Assembly: GCF_012676905.1 (NCBI RefSeq)
Contig: NZ_CP051428.1
Location: 3,496,001 to 3,560,000, forward strand
Reading direction: 5' to 3'
DNA from: Paenibacillus albicereus
GTDB taxonomy: Bacteria; Bacillota; Bacilli; Paenibacillales; Paenibacillaceae
Length of the DNA stretch: 64,000 bases
Positions 11,334 to 21,141 of this stretch are shown here, piece by piece (positions within the stretch are counted from its first letter, which is position 1; each line of letters opens with the position of its first letter). The notes under the pieces were generated by a model that was given only the letters and a program-made list of their open reading frames with translations, was not told the origin of the DNA and searched no databases. Both the position numbers and the translations under genes were made by a program.

Positions 11334-12594
11334 GGATTTCACTCTCCTTTACCCCGTAGTAGCCCGGCTTGACGAATAGACCGCTCTTGATCATGAGCCA
11401 GAGCAGGTAACGGGATACGACGACGTTGGAAATGAGGCTGATCAGCACGCTGAGCAGCAGCGTGATCGCGAAGCCCTTGACGGAGCCGACGCCGATGAAG
11501 AACAGCACGAGCGAGGCGATGATCGTCGTCACGTGGGAGTCGATGATCGTGCGCAGCGACGTCTTGGAGCCCGCGCGGAAGGCGCTGTTCAGGCTCTTGC
11601 CGGAACGCAGCTCTTCCTTGATCCGCTCGGCGGTGATGATGTTGGCGTCGACGGCGATGCCGATGCCGAGGATGAACGCCGCGATGCCCGGCAGCGTCAG
11701 CGTCGCGTCGAGCGCGATATGCGCCGCGAGCAGCAGCCAGGTGTAGATGATGAGGGACACGCTCGCCGCGAGTCCAGGAACGCGATAGAAGACGAGCATG
11801 AAGAGCACGATGAACACCGTGCCGATGAGGCCGGCGAAAATCGTATCGTCGAGCGATTTCTGGCCCAGCGTCGCGCCGACGGACTGGGTATATTTGACCT
11901 CGAGCTTCAGCGGAAGCGCGCCGAGGTTGATCGTGTCGCGCAGTTCCATCGCCTCATCCCGAGTGAAGCTGCCGGTAATGGAGGCTTCGCTTTGGTTGAT
12001 TTCGCCCGAAACGCGCGGCGCAGAAATCTCCCGGTCGTCGAGATAGATGGCGAGCACGTTCTTGCCTTCCGGAAGCTTGGCCACTTCCCGTGTGATTTCG
12101 CCGAATTTCGAAGCGTCCTTGAGCTTGATGGAGATGCCGTACTCGTTGAGCGCGCTCTGCTGCAGAGCAGCTCCATTCTCCTTGAAGTCTTGGCCGGTCA
12201 GCTCGATCTTGCAGTAGCCCTCGCCGTCCTGGCAGCCGCGCGCGCTGCGGAACGTCAGGTTCGCCGGCTTGACGAGCGTCTCGCGGAGCTCCGCTTCCTT
12301 GCTCTCTTCCATGCCGGCGATGCGGATGCGGATCCGGTCCGCGCCTTCGGTCGTGACCTCCGGCTCGGAGACGCCGGTCTGGTTCACCCGTTTCTCAAGG
12401 CTTTTGGCCGTTTCGTTCAACGATTCCTTCGTTACCGTGCCGCCTTCGTACAAGGGCGTGGCTTGGTACAGGATTTCGAATCCGCCCTTGAGGTCGAGGC
12501 CGAGTCTAGTCTTGTCCAGCAGGGCGGGGCTTGTTGCACCAATGACGCCTAAGCTTACGACGACAATGAGCAGGAATGCCAGCATCCGTTTCAT
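11323..12594 (-). CDS. secD: Protein translocase subunit SecD
   Basis: Partner of SecF. The protein (423 aa) starts MKRMLAFLLIVVVSLGVIG (TM1), followed by LGLDLKGGFEILYQ (the P1 head motif), the periplasmic-type domain with RIRIRIAGM, and C-terminal TM segments with LGIGIAVDANIITAERIKEEL. The start at 12594 is chosen because AAGGAGG lies upstream and the hydrophobic TM1 begins there; the frame is open 22 codons further but those residues have no family features. secD and secF are separate genes here, not fused as in B. subtilis. Confidence 0.95.
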   Translation of the reverse strand: MKRMLAFLLIVVVSLGVIGATSPALLDKTRLGLDLKGGFEILYQATPLYEGGTVTKESLNETAKSLEKRVNQTGVSEPEVTTEGADRIRIRIAGMEESKEAELRETLVKPANLTFRSARGCQDGEGYCKIELTGQDFKENGAALQQSALNEYGISIKLKDASKFGEITREVAKLPEGKNVLAIYLDDREISAPRVSGEINQSEASITGSFTRDEAMELRDTINLGALPLKLEVKYTQSVGATLGQKSLDDTIFAGLIGTVFIVLFMLVFYRVPGLAASVSLIIYTWLLLAAHIALDATLTLPGIAAFILGIGIAVDANIITAERIKEELRSGKSLNSAFRAGSKTSLRTIIDSHVTTIIASLVLFFIGVGSVKGFAITLLLSVLISLISNVVVSRYLLWLMIKSGLFVKPGYYGVKESEIRAL

Positions 12595-12658
12595 ATGCCT
12601 GATGTTCCTCCTTAAGTTCTCAATCGTATCTATTATAACGACCGCCAAAATGGGAGTC

Positions 12659-12690
12659 AAAAAAGAAAACCCCTGCTTCTCAGGGGTTTT
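12659..12690 (-). terminator. Terminator of comN, overlapping its stop codon
   Basis: Minus strand AAAACCCCTGAGAAGCAGGGGTTTT followed by CTTTTTT. The comN TGA lies inside the ascending arm. It separates comN from secDF. Confidence 0.85.
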
Positions 12691-12955
12691 GCCAGGCGCT
12701 CATCGTCAGATGATGCATCAGCTGCTGCGGCTTGAGCGACAGGATGTCGTTGACGAGCCGATGCAGCGGCGGCTCGCCGCTCTTCGCATATCTCGCGTTC
12801 ACGCACTCCCATATATCCGGTCCGGACACCGATTCGTACCCGATCCAGCGGAACTCCTCCGCCTTGCTCTCGCACAGGACGAACAGCTCCGCCGCGATCT
12901 CGTCCTCCGACGCCTCGCGTGCATGATGCTCCCCGAAGGGAAGAATTTCCGTCAT
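12680..12955 (-). CDS. comN: ComN-like post-transcriptional regulator
   Basis: A 91-aa soluble protein. In B. subtilis ComN controls the late competence comE operon after transcription and binds DivIVA at the poles. Identification rests on size, on sequence such as FRWIGYESVSGPDIWECV and LVNDILSLKPQQLMHHLTMSAW, and on its place between secDF and spoVB, where comN (yrzD) sits in B. subtilis. The C-terminus runs into the terminator stem. Transcribed divergently from spoVB. Confidence 0.75.
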   Translation of the reverse strand: MTEILPFGEHHAREASEDEIAAELFVLCESKAEEFRWIGYESVSGPDIWECVNARYAKSGEPPLHRLVNDILSLKPQQLMHHLTMSAWQNP

Positions 12956-13193
12956 TCGGCCTGCCGCCTCCCTCGCTGCTTCGATCGTCCAGCCGTCTTG
13001 ATCCCATCGCTACCCCTTCGACACGTGGACCCCATTTCCTGCACGAGGAGCTTTTTTCATTTAAAAAAATGGATGGAGACATGCCCCTGCCCCCTGTCCG
13101 CATAGACTGGTCTACGGACGCGCTCTGCACCTCGCCGCTCTCTCCATGGCGGCGGCAGAGCCGATTACGGCCAAGCGGAAAAGAGAGGTTGCC

Positions 13194-14771
13194 ATGACGA
13201 AACAAACGTTCATCAAGGGAGCGATGATCCTGCTTGCCGCAGGCGTCGTCAACCGCATCCTCGGCTTCGTGCCCCGGATCGCGCTGCCCCGGGTCATCGG
13301 CGCCGAAGGCGTCGGCCTGTACCAGCTCTGCTATCCTTTTCTCGGCGTCCTGCTGACGCTCATTACCGGCGGCATCCCGGTGGCTGTCGCCAAATGGGTC
13401 GCCGAAGCCGAATCTCAAGGCAGCGGCGCGAGGGTTCGCCAGATTTTCCGCGCCGCGATGGGACTGACCGTCGCCCTCGCCCTGCTCATGACGAGCGTCA
13501 TGCTGCTGTCCGCCAAGTGGATCACGACGCAGGTGCTGACCGACCCGCGGGTGTACGAGGCGTTTCTGGTCATGGCGCCGATGCTTCTGCTCATCGGCGT
13601 CTCCTCCGTCTATCGCGGGTATTTCCAGGGCAAGCAGAACATGATCCCGACCGCCCAGTCGCAGGTCGTGGAGACGGTGCTGCGGATCGCCGCCCAGCTG
13701 ACGCTCGCCGCGCTGCTGCTGCCGATGGGCCTGCAGTGGGCGGCGGCCGGCGCGATGATGGGCACCGTGATCGGCGAGGTGGCGGCGCTGCTCGTCATGC
13801 TGCATCATGCGCGCAAGGACGCCCGCGACCGGACCGGGCTGAAAGCGCCGGCTGCCGAAGTCGCGGTGCCGCTGGAGCCGCTGCCCCCCGGCAGGGCCCC
13901 GGTGCTCCGCAGGCTGCTCCGCCTGTCCGTGCCGATCACCGGCAGCCGGCTCGTCGGATCGCTGTCGTACCTGCTCGAGTCCATCCTGACCGCCCGCAGC
14001 CTCGCGGCCGCCGGCATCGCGACGGGAGCCGCTACGGCCCAGTACGGCGCGCTCCAAGGGATGATCATCCCGCTGCTGCTGCTCCCGACCGCGCTCACCT
14101 ACTCCCTGTCCGTGTCGCTCGTCCCTTCGCTGTCGGCGGCCGCGGCGCGCGGCGACCGCGCGGCCATCCACTTGCGGCTGCATCAGTCGCTGCGGCTCGC
14201 TCTCGTCAGCGGCGCCCCCTTCGTCGTCATCATGGGGCTGCTCGCCGAGCCGCTTTGCCGCATTCTGTACGACCATGCCGAGATCGCGCCGCTGCTCGCG
14301 CTGCTCGCTCCCGTCGGCATCTTCATCTATCTGCAAGGACCGCTTCAAGCCGCGCTGCAAGCGTTAGACAAGCCAGGCACGGCGCTTCTGAACACGTCGA
14401 TCGGCGCCGCCGTGAAGCTGTATCTGATCGTCGAGCTGGCCTCCCGTCCGGAGCTCGGCATCTACGGCGCCGTCATCGCCATCTCCGTGAATATCGCGCT
14501 CGTCACGCTGCTGCACGGAATCAGCGTGCTGAGGATTTCCGGCTTTCGCATGCAGCTGCCCGACTTCATCAAGGTCGGCGCCGCGATGGTCATCATGGGA
14601 GCGGCCTGCCGCTGGATCATGTCCCACCATCCGCTGACGCTCGAATGGCTCGGCCTGGCCCTCGCCTGCGCGGTCAGCGCGCTCCTTTACTTGGCGCTGA
14701 TGGCCGTCATGGGCATCATCAACCGGCATGACCTCCGCCGCATCCCCGGCATCGGGCGCTGGTTCGGATAA
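13194..14771 (+). CDS. spoVB: Stage V sporulation protein B (MATE/MOP-like flippase)
   Basis: Polytopic membrane protein of 525 aa from the MOP superfamily, needed for spore cortex synthesis, probably as a lipid-linked precursor transporter. It starts MTKQTFIKGAMILLAAGVVNRILGF, and about 13-14 hydrophobic segments follow, with GAEGVGLYQLCYPFLGVL and RGYFQGKQNMIPTAQSQVVE typical of the SpoVB branch. The ATG at 13194 is preferred over an in-frame ATG 48 nt upstream because AGAGAGG lies 7 nt before it. Divergent from comN and next to yrbG and yrzE, the conserved spore neighbourhood. Confidence 0.9.
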   Translation: MTKQTFIKGAMILLAAGVVNRILGFVPRIALPRVIGAEGVGLYQLCYPFLGVLLTLITGGIPVAVAKWVAEAESQGSGARVRQIFRAAMGLTVALALLMTSVMLLSAKWITTQVLTDPRVYEAFLVMAPMLLLIGVSSVYRGYFQGKQNMIPTAQSQVVETVLRIAAQLTLAALLLPMGLQWAAAGAMMGTVIGEVAALLVMLHHARKDARDRTGLKAPAAEVAVPLEPLPPGRAPVLRRLLRLSVPITGSRLVGSLSYLLESILTARSLAAAGIATGAATAQYGALQGMIIPLLLLPTALTYSLSVSLVPSLSAAAARGDRAAIHLRLHQSLRLALVSGAPFVVIMGLLAEPLCRILYDHAEIAPLLALLAPVGIFIYLQGPLQAALQALDKPGTALLNTSIGAAVKLYLIVELASRPELGIYGAVIAISVNIALVTLLHGISVLRISGFRMQLPDFIKVGAAMVIMGAACRWIMSHHPLTLEWLGLALACAVSALLYLALMAVMGIINRHDLRRIPGIGRWFG

Positions 14772-14790
14772 GCCGGACGCGAAAAGGAAA

Positions 14791-14815
14791 GAGCAGCCGC
14801 GGCATGCGGCTGCTC
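14791..14815 (-). terminator. Terminator between convergent spoVB and yrbG
   Basis: Stem GAGCAGCCGC-GGCAT-GCGGCTGCTC. On the minus strand it is followed by TTTCCTTTTC directly after the yrbG stop; on the plus strand the tail is weak. Confidence 0.65.
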
Positions 14816-15590
14816 AAGGCTTCTTCTTGATGTCGACGAACAGCTCTCCCTTGTGGTCGACCGAGCAGAAAAAGACCTGCTTGTAATCCGACACGTTGAA
14901 CTTCCGCAGCTGCTGCTTCAGCCAGAATCGATTCTTCTCCAGCTTTTCCAGGCTTTTGTCAAGCACCTTTCCATCCATGATGAGTGGAATCGGCAGCGTT
15001 TCGAATCGATAGCTGACCGGCAGCTTCAACTGCACCGGCTTGTCCCGCACGTCGTCGCCGGCACTCCCCGCTTCGGATCCGCTGCTGCCCTCGCCGGCCG
15101 GAGCGTCCCCTTTCCCTCCGCCGCCCGAGCCGTTCCTTTGCTGTTCCTTGGGGATGACCGACAGCTTGCCGCTCGTCTCCAGAATCGCGAACTCGACGTC
15201 CGCCACGCGCGCGACCTGGTTCTCCCTCAGCTGCTGCAGCAGGTCGTCCAAATTGTAGCGCTGCTTGCGCATCTCCTCCGGATCGAGCTTGCCGCCGGCG
15301 ATGATGACGCTCGGCTTGCCGTCGAACAGCAGGCGCAGGCGCCGGTTCTTCATGCTGATGAAGGCGATGCCGACCTGAATCGCCATCAGGATGACCATCG
15401 GCACGATGCCGTCCAGCATCGGCCGCTCCGTATCCTCGATGACGAGCACGGCGATCTCGGCGATCATGAACGAGATGACGAGGTCGAAGACGCTCATCTT
15501 GCCGATCTCGCGCTTGCCCATCAGCCGCATGATGAGGAACACGACGAAATAAATCAGAATCGTGCGAAGCAGCAACGATCCAAAGTCCAT
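14814..15590 (-). CDS. yrbG: DUF421 membrane protein, YrbG-like
   Basis: 258 aa with three N-terminal TM segments (residues about 5-23, 35-55, 60-80; motif LMGKREIGKMSVFDLVIS) and a cytoplasmic part with YNLDDLLQQLRENQVARVADVEFAILETSGKLS split into shorter conserved blocks, the DUF421 signature. A Gly/Ser-rich linker (residues about 150-180) precedes a second conserved block that ends the protein. The family is found in spore-formers and some members (YetF) affect membrane functions in germination or sporulation; the molecular activity is not known. Convergent with spoVB. Confidence 0.8.
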   Translation of the reverse strand: MDFGSLLLRTILIYFVVFLIMRLMGKREIGKMSVFDLVISFMIAEIAVLVIEDTERPMLDGIVPMVILMAIQVGIAFISMKNRRLRLLFDGKPSVIIAGGKLDPEEMRKQRYNLDDLLQQLRENQVARVADVEFAILETSGKLSVIPKEQQRNGSGGGGKGDAPAGEGSSGSEAGSAGDDVRDKPVQLKLPVSYRFETLPIPLIMDGKVLDKSLEKLEKNRFWLKQQLRKFNVSDYKQVFFCSVDHKGELFVDIKKKP

Positions 15591-15794
15591 GTCAGGCCCG
15601 CCTCCCCTCTCTGGCGCTTGTTCATGGGCTATTGTCGGCTTTTCGCCGTTCCGGCATGCGGCTGCTCCGCCATCGAAATGTTGGCAATTGCCGTTCCTTT
15701 CGCCTAGAGGCGCGGACGGCGGCGACTTGTACTAATTCAGCCGGCTTGGCCATATGGTGAAGGGAATCGAACTCTCGGAAGGTGGGGATCCGAT

Positions 15795-16184
15795 ATGAAT
15801 CCAATCAAGACCGTACCTAAAGTAAGGCTCGGCTCGCCGATGATGGCCGGACTTGTCTTCGCCGCATTATGGCTCGCGCTCGGCGCGCTGCTGATGTCGC
15901 TGCTCCTGTACGCGGGCGGCCTGCACGAATCGTCGCTGCCCGCCTGGTCGCTCGGGGTCCATGGCGCGGCCGCGCTGTGCGGAGGCTTCACCTCGGGCAA
16001 GCGAAGCGGCGCGAAGGGCTGGTATCACGGGGGCTTGCTCGGGCTTGGCTACGGGCTGCTCGTGCTGCTCGTCAGCTTTTTGGCGGCGGATGCCGGCATC
16101 GGGGCGCGAACGGGCATCCTCTTCCTGATCGTCGCCCTGGCCGGAGCTTTCGGAGGCATGGTCGGCGTCAATTTGCGCAAATAA
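15795..16184 (+). CDS. yrzE: YrzE-like four-TM membrane protein (TIGR04086 type)
   Basis: 129 aa with four hydrophobic segments (about residues 18-42, 50-66, 74-97, 105-125) and very little outside the membrane. The order spoVB-yrbG-yrzE near yajC is as in B. subtilis. GGAAGGTGG precedes the ATG. Function is unknown. It is separated from yrbG by 204 bp of divergent promoter region. Confidence 0.75.
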   Translation: MNPIKTVPKVRLGSPMMAGLVFAALWLALGALLMSLLLYAGGLHESSLPAWSLGVHGAAALCGGFTSGKRSGAKGWYHGGLLGLGYGLLVLLVSFLAADAGIGARTGILFLIVALAGAFGGMVGVNLRK

Positions 16185-16302
16185 TCTGGAATCAATTGAG
16201 AGCCGTGTAAATAACAAGCCGATATGCTATACTTGCTTACGTTCGTCTGCCAGGCTCCACGGAGGCGGCGTCGCATCAGGTTGACCTTTAGGGGGAAGCA
16301 TA

Positions 16303-17124
16303 TTGGCTATCTTTCATTCCATGAATCAAGTGACCTTATATACGATCCTGACATCCGCTCTGCTCATCGGGTTCGGGACGGGGCGCAACCCGCTTCGGGC
16401 CGCCTGGGTATTCGTCCGCAATCTGGCGACCCGTCCGCGCTACCTGCTGCTGTTCGGCTCGCTGCTCGGCATCCTGTTCCTCAACAAGTTCGAGCTCACG
16501 CTCGAAAAGGCGATGAAGCCGCAGCCGGACTTCACGCCGTACATCTTCGCCCTCGAGGGCCGCTTCGTCGAGAACTTCCAGCAGCTGTTCCATGCCGAGT
16601 GGCTGACGCCGTTCCTGGCCTTTTTCTACATCGTCGTGTTCCAGAGCGTGCTCGTCGCCTCGCTCGGCATCTACATGTTCCAGGACCGCACGGGCAGACA
16701 GTTCACGGCGACCTGTTATGCCGTGATGATCAATTATCTCGTCGCCATTCCGTTCTATCTGTTCCTTCCGGTCAAGGAAGTATGGGCCTTCGACCCGAAC
16801 GTGCATTTTTACATGCTCGAGTCGTTCCCCACGTTCGAAATGATGTACCGAGGCCTCTCGGGCCTCGACAACTGCTTCCCGAGCCTGCACACGTCCATAT
16901 CCGTCACGATGGCGCTGCTCGCCGCCCGGTCGGGCAACCGGCGCTGGGCTTGGTTCGCCGGCATCAATGCCGCCATCATTATTTTCACCATTTTCTACAT
17001 GGGCATCCATTGGCTCACCGACATGCTCGGAGGCTTGGGCCTGGCGGCCTTCTCCGTCGCCCTCGCCTATCGTCTGGCCGACTTGAGCTCGCTTCGCAAG
17101 CCGCTGCCGACCGTGCAGGGCTGA
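16303..17124 (+). CDS. PAP2-family phosphatase, membrane
   Basis: 273 aa with about six TM segments. The C-terminal part carries the PAP2 active-site motifs NCFPSLHTS (residues 190-198) and MGIHWLTDMLGG (about 236-247), so the phosphotransfer His residues are present; the first motif (KxxxxxxRP) is not obvious. Likely hydrolyses a lipid phosphate, or acts as an inositol-phosphorylceramide-synthase-like phosphotransferase. The start is a TTG with GGGGGAAG upstream. A strong terminator follows at 17151-17195. It appears to be a single-gene transcript. Confidence 0.8.
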   Translation: MAIFHSMNQVTLYTILTSALLIGFGTGRNPLRAAWVFVRNLATRPRYLLLFGSLLGILFLNKFELTLEKAMKPQPDFTPYIFALEGRFVENFQQLFHAEWLTPFLAFFYIVVFQSVLVASLGIYMFQDRTGRQFTATCYAVMINYLVAIPFYLFLPVKEVWAFDPNVHFYMLESFPTFEMMYRGLSGLDNCFPSLHTSISVTMALLAARSGNRRWAWFAGINAAIIIFTIFYMGIHWLTDMLGGLGLAAFSVALAYRLADLSSLRKPLPTVQG

Positions 17125-17150
17125 CGCTTTGCTTTCTCGATCCTGTCTTC

Positions 17151-17195
17151 AGGACCGCGATGTCCCGCCGCAGCGGGTATATCGCGGTCCTTTTT
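17151..17195 (+). terminator. Rho-independent terminator of the PAP2 gene
   Basis: Plus strand AGGACCGCGAT ... ATCGCGGTCCT followed by TTTTTCGC, an 11-bp perfect stem. Confidence 0.9.
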
Positions 17196-17305
17196 CGCGC
17201 GGCGAATATCTCCGAACGCGCTTTGAGCGTCGTCACCATGGTTCACCCGCGCCCCTGGTTCAAGATCGATCGCTTCCAGCCCGTTATCGCTTGCGAATAA
17301 GCCAT

Positions 17306-17332
17306 CCCCTGTCCTATTGGACGGGGTATACT
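17306..17332 (+). promoter_or_regulatory. Inverted repeat abutting a -10 box, upstream of the WYL regulator
   Basis: CCCCTGTCC-TATT-GGACGGGG (17306-17326) is an imperfect palindrome that ends right at TATACT (17327-17332), the likely -10 box, 24 nt before the start codon. No good -35 is seen. The location suggests an operator, possibly for autoregulation. Confidence 0.45.
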
Positions 17333-17355
17333 GTAGAAAAGAGGAGGCGAGCCGG

Positions 17356-18423
17356 ATGACGAGACAGCTGGAGCTGTTGCTGCTGCTGCAGGCGGAGGGC
17401 AAGAAAAGCGTGCGGGAGCTGGCCCGACAGCTTGAGGTTTCCCCCCGCACCGTGCAGCGCGATCTCGACTCCCTCTCCGCAGCGGGGATACCTGTCGTCG
17501 CCGAAAGGGGCGGGGGCGGCGGTTGGAGGCTGATGGAAGGCTACCGGACACGGCTGACCGGAATGACGGATGCGGAGTGGAGAGCGCTGCTGCTCGCTTC
17601 GGGCAGTCCCGCCGCAGCCGAGCTGGGCTGGTCGTCGGAGCTGGACAGCGCGCTGCTGAAGCTGCGGGCGGTGCAGCCCCGCGCCTCTCTGCCGCATGCC
17701 AACGCGCTTCAGTCGAAGCTGCTGCTCGATGGCGAAGGCTGGAATGCGGCCGAAGCCGCGCAGCCGCATCTCAGCCTGCTCATGGAAGCGGTGCTGCAGG
17801 ACCGGCGGGTCCGCTTCCGGTACGCCCGCCCCTCATCGAACCCGACATCTGCGGCTGAAGCCGAACCTCCTCCTCTTCGCGAACGGCTGGCCTGTCCGCT
17901 CGGCCTCGTGCGCAAAGGAAGCTCCTGGTACCTCGTCGCCGACGAGCTGGAAGAAGCGCGATCGGATTCGCCGCAGCAGACGCCGATCCGCAAGACGTTC
18001 CGCGTCTCGCGGGTGCAGGAGGCACAGCTGGACGAGCAGACATTCTCTCGTCCGGAGCCGTTCGACCTCCCGTCCTGGTGGGCATCATCGGTAGCGGATT
18101 TTCAAGCGGCGCTGCCGAAGCCGATGACGGCCGTCCTGCTCCTGCCATCGGATTCGCTGGCCCGCTTGAAACGCATGCGCTATGTCTCCGTCGAAAATAG
18201 CTCTATCCGTCTGTGGAGAGGCGAGCGGCCGGATTGCTCCGAAAGGCCTGACGAGGACGCGGAAGAGGGCGTCTGGCTGCAAGCCGAGGTCCGGTTCGAT
18301 ACGATGGATTATGCGGCGAGCGTCCTGCTGTCCTTGGCTCCGGAGGCAGTGGCGCTGCAGCCTCTGGAGCTGCGCCGCGAGATTCGGGAGCGCGCCCTTC
18401 GCCTCGCCCGCATGCACGAATAA
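17356..18423 (+). CDS. HTH-WYL transcriptional regulator (YafY type)
   Basis: 355 aa. N-terminal winged helix-turn-helix with QAEGKKSVRELARQLEVSPR and TVQRDLDSLSAAGIPV (HTH_11/DeoR-like), then a WYL domain around residues 135-220 (CPLGLVRKGSSWYLVADE) and a C-terminal WCX-like extension. WYL domains bind small ligands or nucleic acids. The ATG at 17356 is chosen over one 39 nt upstream because GAGGAGG precedes it. Stand-alone gene followed by a strong bidirectional terminator. Its target is not evident; the adjacent palindrome suggests self-control. Confidence 0.85.
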   Translation: MTRQLELLLLLQAEGKKSVRELARQLEVSPRTVQRDLDSLSAAGIPVVAERGGGGGWRLMEGYRTRLTGMTDAEWRALLLASGSPAAAELGWSSELDSALLKLRAVQPRASLPHANALQSKLLLDGEGWNAAEAAQPHLSLLMEAVLQDRRVRFRYARPSSNPTSAAEAEPPPLRERLACPLGLVRKGSSWYLVADELEEARSDSPQQTPIRKTFRVSRVQEAQLDEQTFSRPEPFDLPSWWASSVADFQAALPKPMTAVLLLPSDSLARLKRMRYVSVENSSIRLWRGERPDCSERPDEDAEEGVWLQAEVRFDTMDYAASVLLSLAPEAVALQPLELRREIRERALRLARMHE

Positions 18424-18427
18424 AACG

Positions 18428-18469
18428 AAAAAAGGACCAAGCTGATCGATCAGCTTGGTCCTTTTTTTT
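18428..18469. terminator. Bidirectional terminator between the WYL gene and yajC
   Basis: Perfect palindrome AAAAGGACCAAGCTGATC/GATCAGCTTGGTCCTTTT with A- and T-runs on both sides; serves the plus-strand WYL gene and the minus-strand yajC operon. Confidence 0.95.
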
Positions 18470-18523
18470 GTCCAGCCGTGCGCCGGCCTGTCGAGACGGC
18501 TGCGCGCGGCAGCTTCGAGGAGC

Positions 18524-18889
18524 TTACAGCGTGCCTTCCGGCTCCACCTTGTCGCTCTTCTCTTCCTTGGCGGCCGCTCTGCTCTCTGCCGGAGCCGGAG
18601 CGCTGCTCAGCACCGTATTGATGGCGCTGCGCTCGAAGGTAATGCGGGCCGTATCGTTGACGCGAAGCACGACCGTGTCGTCGGTCAGCTCCACGATCGT
18701 GCCGTGCATGCCGCCGATCGTCGAGATCTTGTCGCCTTTCTTCAGCGCGCCGAGCAGCGCGTTGCGGGCTTTCTGCTTCTTTTGCTGCGGACGGATCAGC
18801 AGGAAGTAGAACACCACGAACATGAGGATGAAGGGAAGCAGCATTCCCCAGATGCCGCCGCCGCTGGCAGGTTGAGATGCGAGATACAT
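18524..18889 (-). CDS. yajC: Preprotein translocase accessory subunit YajC
   Basis: 121 aa; binds SecDF in the membrane. A single N-terminal TM (WGMLLPFILMFVVFYFLLI) is followed by RPQQKKQKA and LKKGDKISTIGGMHGTIVEL, the family signature, and a charged Ala/Glu/Lys tail. The start at 18889 follows AAAGGGG; the frame is open 87 codons upstream but that stretch lies within tgt. Downstream of queA and tgt as in many bacteria. Confidence 0.93.
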   Translation of the reverse strand: MYLASQPASGGGIWGMLLPFILMFVVFYFLLIRPQQKKQKARNALLGALKKGDKISTIGGMHGTIVELTDDTVVLRVNDTARITFERSAINTVLSSAPAPAESRAAAKEEKSDKVEPEGTL

Positions 18890-18942
18890 GGAAAGGACCC
18901 CTTTCGGATGCGTGTCGATTCTTTCGGCCTCGCGGCCGGTCT

Positions 18943-20079
<1,137 letters not shown>

Positions 20080-20093
20080 TCACTCTTCCATTC

Positions 20094-21137
20094 CTAATAG
20101 ATAAACATCGCATCGCCGAAGCTGAAGAACCGGTATTGCTCCCGGACGGCAGCCTCATAGGCGGCGAGCACGTTCTCGCGGCCGGCCAGCGCGCTGACCA
20201 GCATGACAAGGGTCGACTTGGGCAGATGAAAATTCGTCAGCAGGGCATCCACGGCCTTGAACGCATAGCCGGGATAAATAAAGATGTCGGTCCAGCCGCT
20301 GCAAGCCTGCAGTCCGTCCGGAAACCGCTGGGCCGCCGTCTCAAGCGTGCGCGCGGAAGTCGTGCCGACGGCGACGATGCGGCCGCCGCGCTCGCGCGTG
20401 CGGCGCAGCCGGGCCGCCGTCTCCTCGCTCAGCTCGTAATACTCGGAGTGCATCACATGCTCCTCGATCGTATCCGCCGAGATCGGGCGGAACGTGCCGA
20501 GGCCGACATGCAGCGTCAGCGGCGCGACCTCGACGCCCGACTGCTGCAGCTCCTCCAGGAAGTCCTGGCTGAAATGAAGCCCTGCCGTCGGCGCGGCAGC
20601 CGATCCCGCCTGGCGGGAATAGACCGTCTGGTAGCGTTCGCGATCGTCAAGGCGCTCCTTGATATAAGGCGGCAGCGGCATCTCGCCGAGGCGATCCAGC
20701 AGCTCGGGGAAGATGCCTTCGTAGAGGAAGCGGACCGTACGTCCGCCCATCTCCCCTTCCTCCTCGACGACGGCTCGCAGCAGCGGTTGTCCGTCCGCTC
20801 CTTCTCCGAACGCAATGACGGCTCCGGTCCGCAGCTTCTTGCCGGGCTTGGCCAGCGTCTCCCACGTGTCGCCGTGAAGCGGCTTCAGCAGCAGCAGCTC
20901 GGCCTTGGCGCCCGTATCTTCCTTGATGCCGAGCAGACGGGCCGGGATGACCCGCGTGTCATTGACGACAAGCGTATCGCCCGGTCGGAGATAGTCCTTG
21001 AGGTCGCGGAATGAATGATGGCCGAGCTCGCCCGTCTGCTTGTCGAGCGTCAGCAAGCGGGAGGCGGTCCGCTCCGCGAGCGGCGTCTGCGCGATCAAAT
21101 GCTCCGGCAGATGAAAATCGTAGTCTTCTACATTCAT
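20094..21137 (-). CDS. queA: S-adenosylmethionine:tRNA ribosyltransferase-isomerase
   Basis: Converts preQ1-tRNA to epoxyqueuosine-tRNA using the ribosyl part of SAM. Protein of 347 aa starting [20 protein letters not shown], with [29 protein letters not shown] and [10 protein letters not shown] as family motifs. The ATG at 21137 is 4 nt after the stop of the upstream SpoIID-like gene, which suggests translational coupling; an in-frame codon 10 residues upstream is less likely. It is followed by tgt. Confidence 0.96.
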   Translation of the reverse strand: MNVEDYDFHLPEHLIAQTPLAERTASRLLTLDKQTGELGHHSFRDLKDYLRPGDTLVVNDTRVIPARLLGIKEDTGAKAELLLLKPLHGDTWETLAKPGKKLRTGAVIAFGEGADGQPLLRAVVEEEGEMGGRTVRFLYEGIFPELLDRLGEMPLPPYIKERLDDRERYQTVYSRQAGSAAAPTAGLHFSQDFLEELQQSGVEVAPLTLHVGLGTFRPISADTIEEHVMHSEYYELSEETAARLRRTRERGGRIVAVGTTSARTLETAAQRFPDGLQACSGWTDIFIYPGYAFKAVDALLTNFHLPKSTLVMLVSALAGRENVLAAYEAAVREQYRFFSFGDAMFIY

Positions 21138-21141
21138 GAAA

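Noticed and set aside
12657-14360. 567-codon minus frame opposite spoVB and over comN
   Set aside because: Both real genes explain the DNA; the frame is Arg/Gln/Asp-rich and lacks domains.
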